64,000 nucleotides of DNA, taken from NCBI GenBank assembly GCA_002211745.1, contig CP022114.1, positions 2,264,645 through 2,328,644 on the forward strand. The letters are read 5' to 3'. The stretch comes from Kluyvera genomosp. 3. GTDB lineage: Bacteria > Pseudomonadota > Gammaproteobacteria > Enterobacterales > Enterobacteriaceae. Shown piece after piece: positions 1 through 9,147 of the stretch; within the stretch, counting starts at the first letter, position 1; each line of letters opens with the position of its first letter. A program made the translations under genes and the position numbers. The notes below the pieces were generated by a model. It was not told the origin of the DNA and ran no database searches. It was given only the letters and a program-made list of their open reading frames with translations.

Positions 1-592
<592 letters not shown>

Positions 593-596
593 ACCT

Positions 597-896
597 ATGG
601 CGCTTACAAAAGCTGAAATGTCAGAATATCTGTTTGATAAGCTTGGGCTTAGCAAGCGGGATGCCAAAGAACTGGTGGAACTGTTTTTTGAAGAGATCCG
701 TCGTGCTCTGGAAAACGGTGAGCAGGTTAAACTGTCCGGTTTTGGCAACTTTGATCTGCGTGACAAAAATCAACGCCCGGGACGTAACCCAAAAACGGGT
801 GAAGATATTCCCATTACAGCCCGGCGTGTGGTGACCTTCAGACCAGGACAGAAGTTAAAAAGCCGGGTCGAAAACGCAACACCCAAAGAAGAGTAA
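597..896 (+). CDS. ihfA: Integration host factor subunit alpha
   Basis: This is a nucleoid DNA-bending protein that pairs with IhfB and acts in recombination, replication and transcription. The 99-residue product has the E. coli length. It carries the HU/IHF signature around [18 protein letters not shown] (about residues 48-65), which includes the minor-groove-intercalating Pro. The frame is intact. It starts 4 nt after the pheT stop, so it is probably co-transcribed with pheST, and a strong terminator follows at 910-940. Confidence 0.98.
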   Translation: MALTKAEMSEYLFDKLGLSKRDAKELVELFFEEIRRALENGEQVKLSGFGNFDLRDKNQRPGRNPKTGEDIPITARRVVTFRPGQKLKSRVENATPKEE

Positions 897-909
897 TTCT
901 GATCTAACT

Positions 910-940
910 AAAAAGGCCGCTGATGCGGCCTTTTTCTTTT
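910..940 (+). terminator. Intrinsic terminator after pheT-ihfA
   Basis: The stem GGCCGC/GCGGCC has a TGAT loop, is extended by A/T pairing on both sides, and is followed by TTTTTCTTTT. It lies 14 nt after the ihfA stop and separates the pheT-ihfA unit from btuC. Confidence 0.9.
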
Positions 941-994
941 CTGGCGGCGTTGTCACCGTAAAATCAAACGCTTCTCCACGGGCGACGGATAACT

Positions 995-1974
995 ATGCAG
1001 GTTTATGTAGATCAACAGCAGCGGCGTAATCGTCGCTGGCTTACCGGATTGTCTCTGGCCCTATTGGCGATGCTGACCATCAGCCTGTGCGCGGGCGACC
1101 AGTGGATCCCTCCCGGCGAATGGCTCACGGCCAAAGGTCAGTTGTTTATCTGGCAGATTCGCCTGCCGCGTACCGTTGCAGTGCTGTTGGTCGGCGCGGC
1201 GCTGGCCTTGTCGGGGCGGTGATGCAGGCGTTGTTTGAAAATCCGCTTGCCGAACCGGGATTGCTTGGCGTTTCTAACGGCGCGGGCGTCGGGCTTATTG
1301 CGGCAATTATGCTGGGCCAGGGTCATCTTCCGGGCTGGGCGCCAGGGTTGGCAGCCATTGCGGGCGCATTGGTGATAACCGGAATACTAATGCGCTTTGC
1401 ACGACGCCATCTCTCCACCAGCCGCCTGCTGCTGGCGGGCGTGGCGCTGGGCATTATCTGTAGCGCGTTGATGACGTGGGCGGTCTATTTTTCGACGTCG
1501 TTCGACCTTCGCCAACTGATGTACTGGATGATGGGCGGATTTGGCGGCGTGGACTGGCAGCAGACAGGGTTGATGGTGGTGCTGCTGCCGGTGATTGTCT
1601 GGGTTTGTCTACAAGCTCAGCCGTTAAATCTGCTGGCGCTAGGGAAACCTCTGCTCGCCAACTGGGCGTACCCATCGCCTTCTGGCGTAAGCTGCTGGTG
1701 ATGGCTACCGGCTGGCTGGTGGGCGTCAGCGTGGCGCTGGCGGGTGCAATCGGTTTTATTGGACTGGTGGTGCCGCATATGCTGCGCCTGTGCGGCCTGA
1801 CTGACCATCGCGTGCTGCTACCAGCCAGCGCGCTGGCGGGGCGAGCACGCTGCTGTTTGCTGATATTATCGCACGACTGGCGCTGTCGGCCGCTGAGCTG
1901 CCGATTGGCGTTGTGACCGCGACGCTGGGGCACCAGTGTTTATCTGGTTGTTGCTAAAGTCAGGACGCGACTAA
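995..1974 (+). CDS. btuC: Vitamin B12 ABC transporter permease BtuC (four apparent 1-base deletions)
   Basis: This is the inner-membrane permease of the BtuCD-F cobalamin importer. The reconstructed product is 327 residues (E. coli 326) with about ten hydrophobic segments. The conserved stretch [18 protein letters not shown] is followed by [24 protein letters not shown] in the next frame. The reading frame breaks at four G runs (1213-1216, 1642-1644, 1838-1841, 1927-1930), each one G short of the expected codon string. The last segment restores [20 protein letters not shown] before the stop at 1972-1974. The order btuC-btuE-btuD is the E. coli operon. The breaks look like sequencing errors, not decay. 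Confidence 0.95.
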
Positions 1975-2073
1975 CGCAACGTCCTGATTAAAAAGCTTTG
2001 GTGTCGTGCCAGCGTATCTGGCTATTATTAAAGACCGGGCGATAAGACCCAAACACGCTGAAAAGAGGATGCT

Positions 2074-2628
2074 ATGCAAACCACCATACTGAACACCCCT
2101 GTCACGACTATCGACGGCGAGAAAACAACCCTGGAAGGCTACAAAGGCAAGGTACTGCTGATTGTTAACGTTGCCTCTAAATGTGGCCTTACACCGCAGT
2201 ACGAGCAGCTAGAAGCGCTACAGACGTCTTTACAGCACGAAGGCTTTACGGTGCTGGGCTTCCCGTGTAATCAGTTCCTGGGCCAGGAGCCGGGTAGCGA
2301 AGAAGAGATTAAAACGTTTTGCAGTACGACTTACGGCGTAACGTTCCCGCTGTTTAGCAAAATCGACGTGAACGGCGACACGCGTCATCCGCTGTATAGC
2401 CTGTTGACCCGTCTTGCGCCGAAAGCCGTAGCGCCGGAAGGCAGCGGCTTTTATGAACGTATGGCCAGCAAAGGACGCGCCCCTGCGCATCCGGGCGATA
2501 TTCTGTGGAATTTCGAAAAGTTCCTGATTGGTCGTGATGGTCAAATCATTAACCGTTTCTCTCCGGATATGACGCCGGATGATCCGATCCTGACTTCGGC
2601 CATCAAGCAGGCCCTTGCTCAGCCATGA
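2074..2628 (+). CDS. btuE: Thioredoxin/glutathione peroxidase BtuE
   Basis: This is a glutathione-peroxidase-family thiol peroxidase that reduces hydroperoxides and is not needed for B12 transport despite its name. The 184-residue product is intact and one residue longer than in E. coli. The peroxidatic Cys37 lies in NVASKCGLTPQY, the second motif is GFPCNQFLGQEPG (around residues 62-74), and the Trp motif is WNFEKFLIGRDG. An AGAGG ribosome site precedes the ATG. The stop overlaps the btuD start by 4 nt (ATGA), so btuD is probably translationally coupled. Confidence 0.96.
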   Translation: MQTTILNTPVTTIDGEKTTLEGYKGKVLLIVNVASKCGLTPQYEQLEALQTSLQHEGFTVLGFPCNQFLGQEPGSEEEIKTFCSTTYGVTFPLFSKIDVNGDTRHPLYSLLTRLAPKAVAPEGSGFYERMASKGRAPAHPGDILWNFEKFLIGRDGQIINRFSPDMTPDDPILTSAIKQALAQP

Positions 2629-3384
2629 TGCCACTGATGCAGCTTCAGGATGTCGCTGAAGGCAGCCGCCTTCATGCGTTCAGTGACAGGGTGGAGCCCG
2701 GTGAGATCATTCATCTTGTTGGCCAAACGGGGCTGGCAAGAGTACGCTGCTGGCCAGAATGGCCGGTCTGAGTAGCGGGAAGGGTACCATCACGTTGAAT
2801 GCGCAGCCGCTCGATGAATGGCCAGCGCAGGCGTTGGCGCGCCATCGCGCGTATCTTTCCCAGCACCAGACGCCACCCTTCGCCATGCCTGTCTGGCAAT
2901 TTCTGATGTTGCATCAACAAGGCGAGCGGCAATCGGCGCTCGCCGTTGACGTGACTGAGATGTTGGATCTGAGTAATAAGCTCGGACGTAACGTCAGCCA
3001 GCTCTCCGGCGGCGAATGGCAGCGAGTTCGGTTGGCGGCCGTTATCCTGCAAATTCACCCTGACGATAATCCAGATGGTCAGCTTCTGCTACTGGATGAG
3101 CCGATGAACAGTCTTGATGTCGCTCAGCAGGCGGCGCTGGATAGGTTGTTGGCTGAACTGAGGGGGCTGGCGTCGCTATCGTGATGAGCAGCCATGACCT
3201 GAACTATACATTACGCCATGCCGGACGTGTCTGGCTATTATGTCAGGGGCGTTTGATCGCCAGCGGTGAGACCGAGAACGTTATGCAGCCCGCGCATTTA
3301 TCTGCCGCGTATAATATGCGCTTTCAGCGACTGGATATTGCTGGGCACCAAATGCTCATTTATGACGATGTCGGCGAAAATTAA
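2625..3384 (+). CDS. btuD: Vitamin B12 ABC transporter ATPase BtuD (two apparent 1-base deletions)
   Basis: This is the cytoplasmic ATP-binding subunit that powers BtuC. The start ATG overlaps the btuE stop. The Walker A loop should read [15 protein letters not shown], but a C is missing at 2723-2724, so the raw frame loses it. The signature [13 protein letters not shown], Walker [13 protein letters not shown] and the switch His in MSSHDLN are all present. A second missing base lies in the G run 3162-3166. The restored length is 253 residues against about 249 in E. coli. Both defects are in homopolymers and I regard them as errors. Confidence 0.94.
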
Positions 3385-3478
3385 TCCAACTCCGCTTGAA
3401 ATGGCGGTGATTGCTTGCCAGGCAAACCGCAATAGATATAATTTATTAGCTGAATAAAAAACTGAGGATTCGCTGGAT

Positions 3479-3943
3479 ATGCGTTTCTGGACTCTTTTTC
3501 TCGTGGCTTTCGTTTTAGCAGGGTGTAGTAGCCATCGCGCGCCGCCGCCCAATCCCCGGCTTTCGGATTCTATTACCGTTATCGCAAGCTTAAACGATCA
3601 GTTGCAAAACTGGCACGGTACGCCTTATCGCTATGGTGGGATGAACCGCCGCGGCGTGGACTGTTCCGCTTTTGTGCTGATGACTTTCCGCGATAAATTC
3701 GAAATGCAGCTTCCTCGGGAAACACGCCAACAGGCGAAGATCGGCACCGAAATAGATAAAGATGAACTGCTGCCCGGCGACCTGGTGTTCTTTAAGACTG
3801 GCGCAGGCGAGAGCGGGCTTCACGTGGGTATTTACGATACCGACAACCAGTTTATTCATGCCTCCACCAGCCAGGGCGTCACGAGGTCATCGCTCGATAA
3901 TGTCTACTGGCGAAAAAACTTCTGGCAGGCCAGGCGAATTTAA
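3479..3943 (+). CDS. nlpC: NlpC/P60 family lipoprotein peptidase
   Basis: This is an envelope lipoprotein of the NlpC/P60 cysteine-peptidase family, which acts on murein peptides. The product has 154 residues, as in E. coli. The signal peptide ends in a lipobox LAGC with acylated Cys16. The catalytic triad candidates are Cys62 (GVDCSAF), His115 (LHVGIY) and His127 (FIHAST). The frame is intact. It follows btuD by about 95 nt, and a terminator ends the unit at 3946-3982. Confidence 0.96.
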   Translation: MRFWTLFLVAFVLAGCSSHRAPPPNPRLSDSITVIASLNDQLQNWHGTPYRYGGMNRRGVDCSAFVLMTFRDKFEMQLPRETRQQAKIGTEIDKDELLPGDLVFFKTGAGESGLHVGIYDTDNQFIHASTSQGVTRSSLDNVYWRKNFWQARRI

Positions 3944-3945
3944 TC

Positions 3946-3982
3946 AAAAAGAAAAGGAGGCGAAATGCCTCCTTTTCTTTTT
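3946..3982 (+). terminator. Intrinsic terminator after nlpC
   Basis: A ten-base stem AAAAGGAGGC/GCCTCCTTTT with an AAAT-type loop is followed by CTTTTT. It begins a few bases after the nlpC stop. Confidence 0.88.
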
Positions 3983-4129
3983 ATAGACGACAACATTTTA
4001 AATAAATAGCCGACAATATGCCGATTTTGTCAGGTGAGATCATAGAACTTAAGGTTGATTGTGTTAATCCATTACTTTCGATTACAATCATTATGATCCA
4101 GTGACGGACCACAAAAATAAAAGGAACCG

Positions 4130-4225
4130 ATGAAAGGAATAACAGCAGTATTCATTACCGTAGGTTTTTTGCTTTGTGACGTCGGAAACCCGGACATGAC
4201 TTTTAGTGAAGGGCAGTCGCAATGA
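4130..4225 (+). CDS. Candidate 31-residue small protein coupled to ydiV
   Basis: This short frame starts with MKGITAVFITVGFLLCDVGN. It has a good Shine-Dalgarno match (AAAGGAA) 5-6 nt before the ATG. Its TGA overlaps the ydiV start as ATGA, the geometry of translational coupling. The first 16 residues are hydrophobic and end in LLC, so a membrane-inserted or leader peptide is possible. I do not recognise a homologue. It could be a leader that sets YdiV translation, or a chance frame. Confidence 0.4.
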   Translation: MKGITAVFITVGFLLCDVGNPDMTFSEGQSQ

Positions 4226-4935
4226 TTGTATCGCTGGATAATACGTATTGTTCTCAATTGTTTTTCCTTCCCGCCAGAAATAGCGACGGGCGTCTTGTCG
4301 GCCTGAAAATCGTCAGCCAATTTAGCGGTCTTGATAATCACATACGCATTCCCACTGGTCTGGTGCTGCCGCGCCTTACCCCACAACAAGAAATAACCTT
4401 ATTTGAGGAAAAACTGGCGCTGTTGAATAACTGTCAGTTGTTCTTTCGTCAGCACAACCTCAAAGCGTGGATCACTGCGCCACCGGGGCTTGTTACGGCG
4501 CTGCTTGCCGACGATGAGCTCGTTGCCAGCGCGCAGCGTTTTCCATTTCTGGAGTTGGCCGTTAGCGAAAGCTATCCAGGCCTCAATCAGGTAGATGAAA
4601 ATCATCCTTTGGCCCACCTGTGTCAACACTTCCCTTTAGTGCTCAGTGACTTTGGTTCCGGTGATGCCTCCACCCGCGCGGTATTCGCCGGGCTGTTCAC
4701 TCGCATTGTTCTGGATAGAAGCTTTGTCCAGCGCCAGTCAAAATCCGCGTCTTTTGAACCGTTTCTGCGTGCGATCGTGACGCAGATCCAGCCTTACTGT
4801 CAGGGTATTATGATCTCCGGTGTGGATGACGAGCACACGCGTCAGCGCGTAGCGTCCTTCGGGTTTAGCGGGATGCTTGGCAGCCTGTGGCCGGTAGTGG
4901 CAGAATCTTCCTTAACAACATTAGTGCAACAATAA
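4222..4935 (+). CDS. ydiV: Degenerate EAL-domain anti-FlhDC factor YdiV/RflP
   Basis: This is a cytoplasmic EAL-fold protein. In E. coli and Salmonella it does not hydrolyse c-di-GMP but binds FlhD and directs FlhDC to ClpXP, repressing flagella. The 237-residue product matches the E. coli length and is intact. The canonical EAL metal ligands are not preserved (FLELAVSESYP stands in place of an EAL loop), and the C-terminal TTLVQQ matches E. coli TTLVQR. It sits between nlpC and selO as in E. coli. Its presence fits a flagellated host and the trg gene later in the window. Confidence 0.93.
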   Translation: MIVSLDNTYCSQLFFLPARNSDGRLVGLKIVSQFSGLDNHIRIPTGLVLPRLTPQQEITLFEEKLALLNNCQLFFRQHNLKAWITAPPGLVTALLADDELVASAQRFPFLELAVSESYPGLNQVDENHPLAHLCQHFPLVLSDFGSGDASTRAVFAGLFTRIVLDRSFVQRQSKSASFEPFLRAIVTQIQPYCQGIMISGVDDEHTRQRVASFGFSGMLGSLWPVVAESSLTTLVQQ

Positions 4936-4996
4936 CCCTGCACTTACCCGGGTGTTTAACGTACAGTAACCCAATACACTACGGGCAGGAGGAACC

Positions 4997-6438
4997 ATGA
5001 ACCTGTCATTTAACACCCGCTGGCGCGATGAGCTGCCAGGATTTTACAGTGCGCTACAGCCCACGCCGCTGCATAACGCCCGCGTGATCTGGCACAACGT
5101 GCCGCTGGCGCAAGCGCTCGCGATTCCCGAATCACTTTTCACGCCTGAACACGGCGCTGGCGTGTGGGGCGGCGAAACGCTGCTGCCCGGTATGTCGCCG
5201 TTAGCACAGGTATACAGTGGTCATCAGTTTGGCGCCTGGGCAGGGCAACTGGGCGATGGGCGCGGTATCTTACTGGGCGAACAGCAGTTAGAAAACGGCA
5301 AAACGGTTGACTGGCATCTTAAGGGCGCTGGACTCACGCCATATTCACGAATGGGCGATGGGCGAGCGGTACTACGTTCGACGATTCGTGAAAGTCTGGC
5401 CTCGGAAGCCATGCATTATCTTGGCATTCCGGGCACCCGGGCGCTGGCGATAGTGACCAGTGATACGCCGGTCTACCGCGAAACGGTAGAATCTGGCGCG
5501 ATGCTGATGCGCATTGCCGAAAGCCACATCCGATTCGGCCACTTCGAACATTTCTACTACCGCCGCGATATCGACAGCGTACGTTCGCTGGTGGATTTTA
5601 CGATCCGTCATTACTGCCGCAGTTGCAGCATGAGGCCGATGGTTATGCGCTGTGGTTCCAGGACGTCGTGGCGCGTACGGCGCAGATGATTGCCCGCTGG
5701 CAAACGGTGGGTTTCGCACATGGCGTGATGAATACCGACAACATGTCGATACTGGGTCTGACGCTTGACTACGGTCCGTTTGGTTTCCTCGATGACTATC
5801 AACCCGCGTTTATCTGTAACCACTCGGATCATCAGGGCCGCTATCGCTTCGATAATCAGCCTGCAGTCGGTCTGTGGAACCTTCAGCGTCTGGCGCAGGC
5901 GGTGTCACCTTTGATTGAGGTGGATACGCTTAACGCCGCGCTGGAAGGCTATCAGGCGGTGCTGTTCCGGGAATACGGGCAGCGAATGCGCCAGAAACTC
6001 GGGCTGTTCAGCGAAAGAACAGGCGATAACGATCTACTTAACGGCTTGTACGCGTTGATGGAAAGAGAAGGGAGTGACTATACGCGTACCTTCCGCTTGC
6101 TCAGTGAAACGGAGCAGCACAGCGCCGCGTCGCCGCTGCGTGATGAGTTTATTGACCGCGCAGCCTTTGACAGCTGGTTTACTCAGTACCGTGCGCGTTT
6201 ACAGCTGGAACAAGTGGATGACGCGACGCGCCAGCAGGCCATGAAACTCGCCAACCCGGCAATGGTCCTGCGAAACTGGTTGGCGCAACGGGCGATTGAG
6301 CAAGCGGAGAAAGGCGACTATCGGGAGCTCCATCGCCTGCATGAAGCGCTGCGCGATCCGTGGCGCGATCGGGATGATGACTACAGTCGACGTCCTCCTG
6401 ACTGGGGTAAGAGACTGGAAGTCAGCTGTTCAAGCTAA
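4997..6438 (+). CDS. selO: Protein adenylyltransferase SelO (YdiU; one apparent deletion)
   Basis: This pseudokinase-fold enzyme transfers AMP to proteins, with a redox-stress role in E. coli. The restored product has 480 residues (E. coli 478). The conserved blocks are [61 protein letters not shown] and the C-terminal [11 protein letters not shown]. One G is missing at 5616, where TGGCCG of RHYWPQL appears as TGCCG, and the second half is read from about 5617. A GGAGG ribosome site precedes the ATG. Confidence 0.95.
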
Positions 6439-6474
6439 TTAATGTATTCAGGCTGCGCTATGACGATGGCGCAG

Positions 6475-6654
6475 CTACTTGGTCAATATCAGCTTTCCTG
6501 CCTGAGTTTGCCGTAGCAGATACTGCTGCTCTCCATGCTCAATGATTAAACGACCCTCGTTGCCTAACAGCGTCTGGCTGTCGATCCGCCGATCCTGAGG
6601 AAGAGGATGCGGGGTATTATCCTTCTTGGTTTCCTGTTTTGCGCAGCTATCCAT
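6475..6654 (-). CDS. hemP: Hemin uptake protein HemP (YdiE)
   Basis: This is a small HemP-family protein of 59 residues (E. coli YdiE about 63). The family core is visible: [20 protein letters not shown] followed by [14 protein letters not shown]. The first in-frame ATG is at 6654, with an in-frame TAG two codons upstream that limits the start. No clear Shine-Dalgarno is visible. A Fur-like site lies 29-47 nt upstream, which agrees with iron regulation of this family. The gene lies between selO and aroH as in E. coli and is intact. Confidence 0.88.
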   Translation of the reverse strand: MDSCAKQETKKDNTPHPLPQDRRIDSQTLLGNEGRLIIEHGEQQYLLRQTQAGKLILTK

Positions 6655-6682
6655 TTGCTAAATTTATAATGAAAATCAATAT

Positions 6683-6701
6683 AACAATGAGAATTATTAT
6701 C
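6683..6701 (-). promoter_or_regulatory. Fur box upstream of hemP
   Basis: On the minus strand the 19-mer begins GATAAT and contains TCATT. It matches the Fur consensus at 14 of 19 positions by my hand count. It lies just upstream of the hemP start, in an AT-rich promoter region. Confidence 0.7.
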
Positions 6702-6786
6702 GATTTTTGGCGGGGTAACCGCAAGCGTTATTTACCACTAGATCGGGTAGGGGCAATGGCCCACCGCGGAACGGTGGCGGGGAGGC

Positions 6787-7831
6787 TTAGAGACGAGTGG
6801 CGACTGCGGCTGCCAGCTTTTCCAGCAGCAGTTCGGTATCTTCCCAGCTCAGACACGGATCGGTAATCGACTGACCGTAGGTTAGCGGCTGGTCAGCGAC
6901 GATCTTTTGCGTCCCTTCACGCAGGAAACTTTCCGCCATAATACCGGCAATAGCCGAGGAACCATTGCGGATCTGTTGGCAGATATCGTCGCACACTTCC
7001 AGCTGACGGCGATGCTGCTTCTGGCAGTTGCCGTGACTGAAGTCGACCACCAGGTGCTCGGGAGATCAAACTGATGCAGCGTGTCGCAGGCCGCGGCGAT
7101 ATCGTCAGCATGGTAGTTCGGTTTTTTGCCGCCACGCATAATGATATGGCCATACGGGTTGCCGCTGGTCTGATAGATAGTCATCTGACCGTTTTTATCC
7201 GGCGACAGGAACATATGACTGGCACGCGCCGCGCGAGTAGCGTCAACCGCAATGCGGGTGTTGCCGTCGGTGCCGTTTTTAAAACCTACCGGGCAGGAGA
7301 GCGCAGAGGCCATTTCACGGTGGATCTGGCTTTCCGTTGTCCTGGCGCCAATGGCGCCCCAACTGATTAAATCGGCGATAAACTGACCGGTCACCATATC
7401 GAGGAACTCGGTCGCCGTCGGTACACCCAGCGTGTTGACCTGTAACAGCAGCTTACGTGCCTGCTCAATACCGTGGTTAACGCGGTAGCTGCCGTTGAGG
7501 TCTGGATCGGAGATTAATCCTTTCCAGCCCACCACGGTGCGCGGCTTTTCGAAATAGGTGCGCATGACGATTTCCAGCTCGCCCTGATGCTTTTCACGCA
7601 GCACCTGAAGGCGACGAGCATAATCCATCGCGGCATCGAGGTCATGAATGGAGCAGGGCCTACTATCGCCAGCAGGCGACGGTCTTCACCGTTGAGGATT
7701 TTTTCAATACGATGGCGTGAGGCGGTGACGTGGGCCGCAACGTCCGGTGATACAGGGTGGCGCTGAGCAAGTTCAGCAGGCGTAATCAGGCTCTCAATTC
7801 GAGCGGTACGCAATTCATCGGTCTTATTCAT
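6787..7831 (-). CDS. aroH: Trp-sensitive DAHP synthase AroH (two apparent deletions)
   Basis: This enzyme condenses PEP and erythrose 4-phosphate to DAHP, the first shikimate step, and is the Trp-inhibited isozyme. The restored product is 348 residues, as in E. coli, starting MNKTDELRTARIESLITPAEL. Visible motifs are the KPRTVVGWKGLISDPDLNGSY segment, the metal-site region HIIMRGG and DFSHGNCQKQHRRQ, and the end near LLLEKLAAAVATRL. One base is missing at each of two G runs on the plus strand (7656-7658 inside the GPCSIHD motif, and 7060-7062 before HLVVDFSHGN). A TrpR operator lies upstream. Confidence 0.96.
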
Positions 7832-7950
7832 GGAAGTCTCAGAAATTTGTTGCTTCACCAGTCAAGATGCTGGGAAGTGATGCACATCACGATAAACCAA
7901 TCTGGGTTTAATTCAAGCGTGGCAGGTAATGTGCTCTCAATCACAAAGCT

Positions 7951-7991
7951 ATGATAACCAAATTTGCTGCATTGTACTAGTGTGTTAGTAC
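7951..7991 (-). promoter_or_regulatory. TrpR operator and aroH promoter
   Basis: The near-palindrome GTACTAGTGTGTTAGTAC at 7974-7991 matches the TrpR consensus, with CTAG-type half sites as in the E. coli aroH operator. On the minus strand a TATCAT box (7956-7951) lies 17 nt after the right half of the operator, so the repressor would cover the -35 region. The operator also overlaps the last codons of ppsR. Confidence 0.8.
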
Positions 7992-8816
7992 ATTCTGCGA
8001 CTTAATCCCATTATATCCATGATTTTCGTGGCAATTTCTTCAACCGAGTAGTTGGTACTGTTCAGCCATGGGATCTGATGACGGCGGTAAAGCGCCTCGA
8101 CCTCGGCCACTTCCATTCGGCACTGGCGCATTGACGCATAGCGGCTGTTTTCCCGCCGCTCTTCACGAATGGCCGCCAGACGCTCAGGATTGATTGTCAG
8201 CCCGAACAGCTTATGCTGCAGCGGTTTGAGCGAGGCAGGCAGCACCAGATTGTCCATATCATCGGCAATAAAGGGGTAGTTGGCTGCGCGAATGCCGAAC
8301 TGCATCGCCAGATACAGGCTGGTCGGCGTTTTACCGCAGCGCGACACACCCAGCAAAATCACCTGCGCCTGATCGAGATTACGCAGCGAGATACCGTCGT
8401 CGTGTGCCAGGGTGTAGTCAATGGCGGCGATACGTGCATCGTATTTGGTCAGGTTACCGGGGTTAAGCCGTGGGTACGGTGAGCAATCGGCGTTGGGTCA
8501 AGCTTCAGTTCTTCCTGCAACGGCGCGACCAGCGCCTGCACAATATCCTGACAAAAACCTTCACATTGCAGAATAATGTCACGAATTTCGGGATCACAAT
8601 CGAATAGAACACCAGAGGCCGTACGCCCGTTTGCTGGTAAATAGCATCGATCTGTTCCTTCACCGCCCGCGCGCGACTTTCACTTTCGATAAACGGCAGA
8701 GTGATGCTGTTTATCGCTACCGGGAACTGCGACATGACCGCGTGGCCGAGCACCTCCGCCGTAATCGCGGTTCCGTCAGAAATATAAAATACCTGCCTGT
8801 CGACTGCGTTATCCAT
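7985..8816 (-). CDS. ppsR: PEP synthase regulatory protein PpsR (YdiA; two apparent deletions)
   Basis: This is the bifunctional ADP-dependent kinase and phosphate-dependent phosphorylase that inactivates and reactivates PpsA at its active-site Thr. The restored length is 277 residues, as in E. coli. The N-terminus [20 protein letters not shown] and the P-loop [11 protein letters not shown] (DUF299/Kinase-PPPase family) are clear, and the C-terminus is [11 protein letters not shown]. Bases are missing at about 8590-8592 (IPEIRDII) and 8463-8464 (HGLNPGN). It is divergent from its target ppsA, as in E. coli. Confidence 0.95.
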
Positions 8817-9147
8817 ATTGCTTGACTCCCGTTAATTGCCTGAAAGGGTAAATTAAATTTAAACACAAGCCAGACGTATTTGTCTTAAATTTAAAAATGA
8901 AACGGTATTTTTATTTTTAATGAAATGGTCGTTTCAATTTCCAAAAGAGGTCAATAGACCGCATGTTTTTGTGCCTTTTCAGGCTAATCAGTAGGTTATG
9001 AATAAACAGGAATCAATCCTAAAAAGTAAAAAAATAATTTGCTTACACGATTCACCGTTTTTTTCGGCCGTTTAAATATGCGAGGATATTTTAAGTAGTC
9101 AGTCGTTTCTTATCACTGCTTCTTTAAATCAAAAAAGGATTGTCTCG
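8817..9147. other. ppsR-ppsA divergent intergenic region
   Basis: This AT-rich stretch of 331 nt between divergent ppsR and ppsA must hold both promoters. The ppsA ribosome site AAAAGG lies about 8 nt before the ATG at 9148. Besides the candidate Cra site at 9044-9056 I see only scattered TGAAA/TTTCA half-site-like words around 8896-8940. No coding frame is convincing. Confidence 0.6.
9044..9056 (-). promoter_or_regulatory. Candidate Cra (FruR) site upstream of ppsA
   Basis: The minus strand reads GGTGAATCGTGTA, which keeps the TGAATCG left half of the Cra consensus, with a poor right half. It lies about 95 nt before ppsA. E. coli Cra activates ppsA from an upstream site, so the position is sensible. 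Confidence 0.4.

Noticed and set aside
7877-7890. CRP-like dyad GTGATGCACATCAC upstream of aroH
   Set aside because: It has the right spacing, but it lies inside the transcribed leader downstream of the aroH promoter, and the outer T/A positions do not match. No reason to expect CRP control of aroH.
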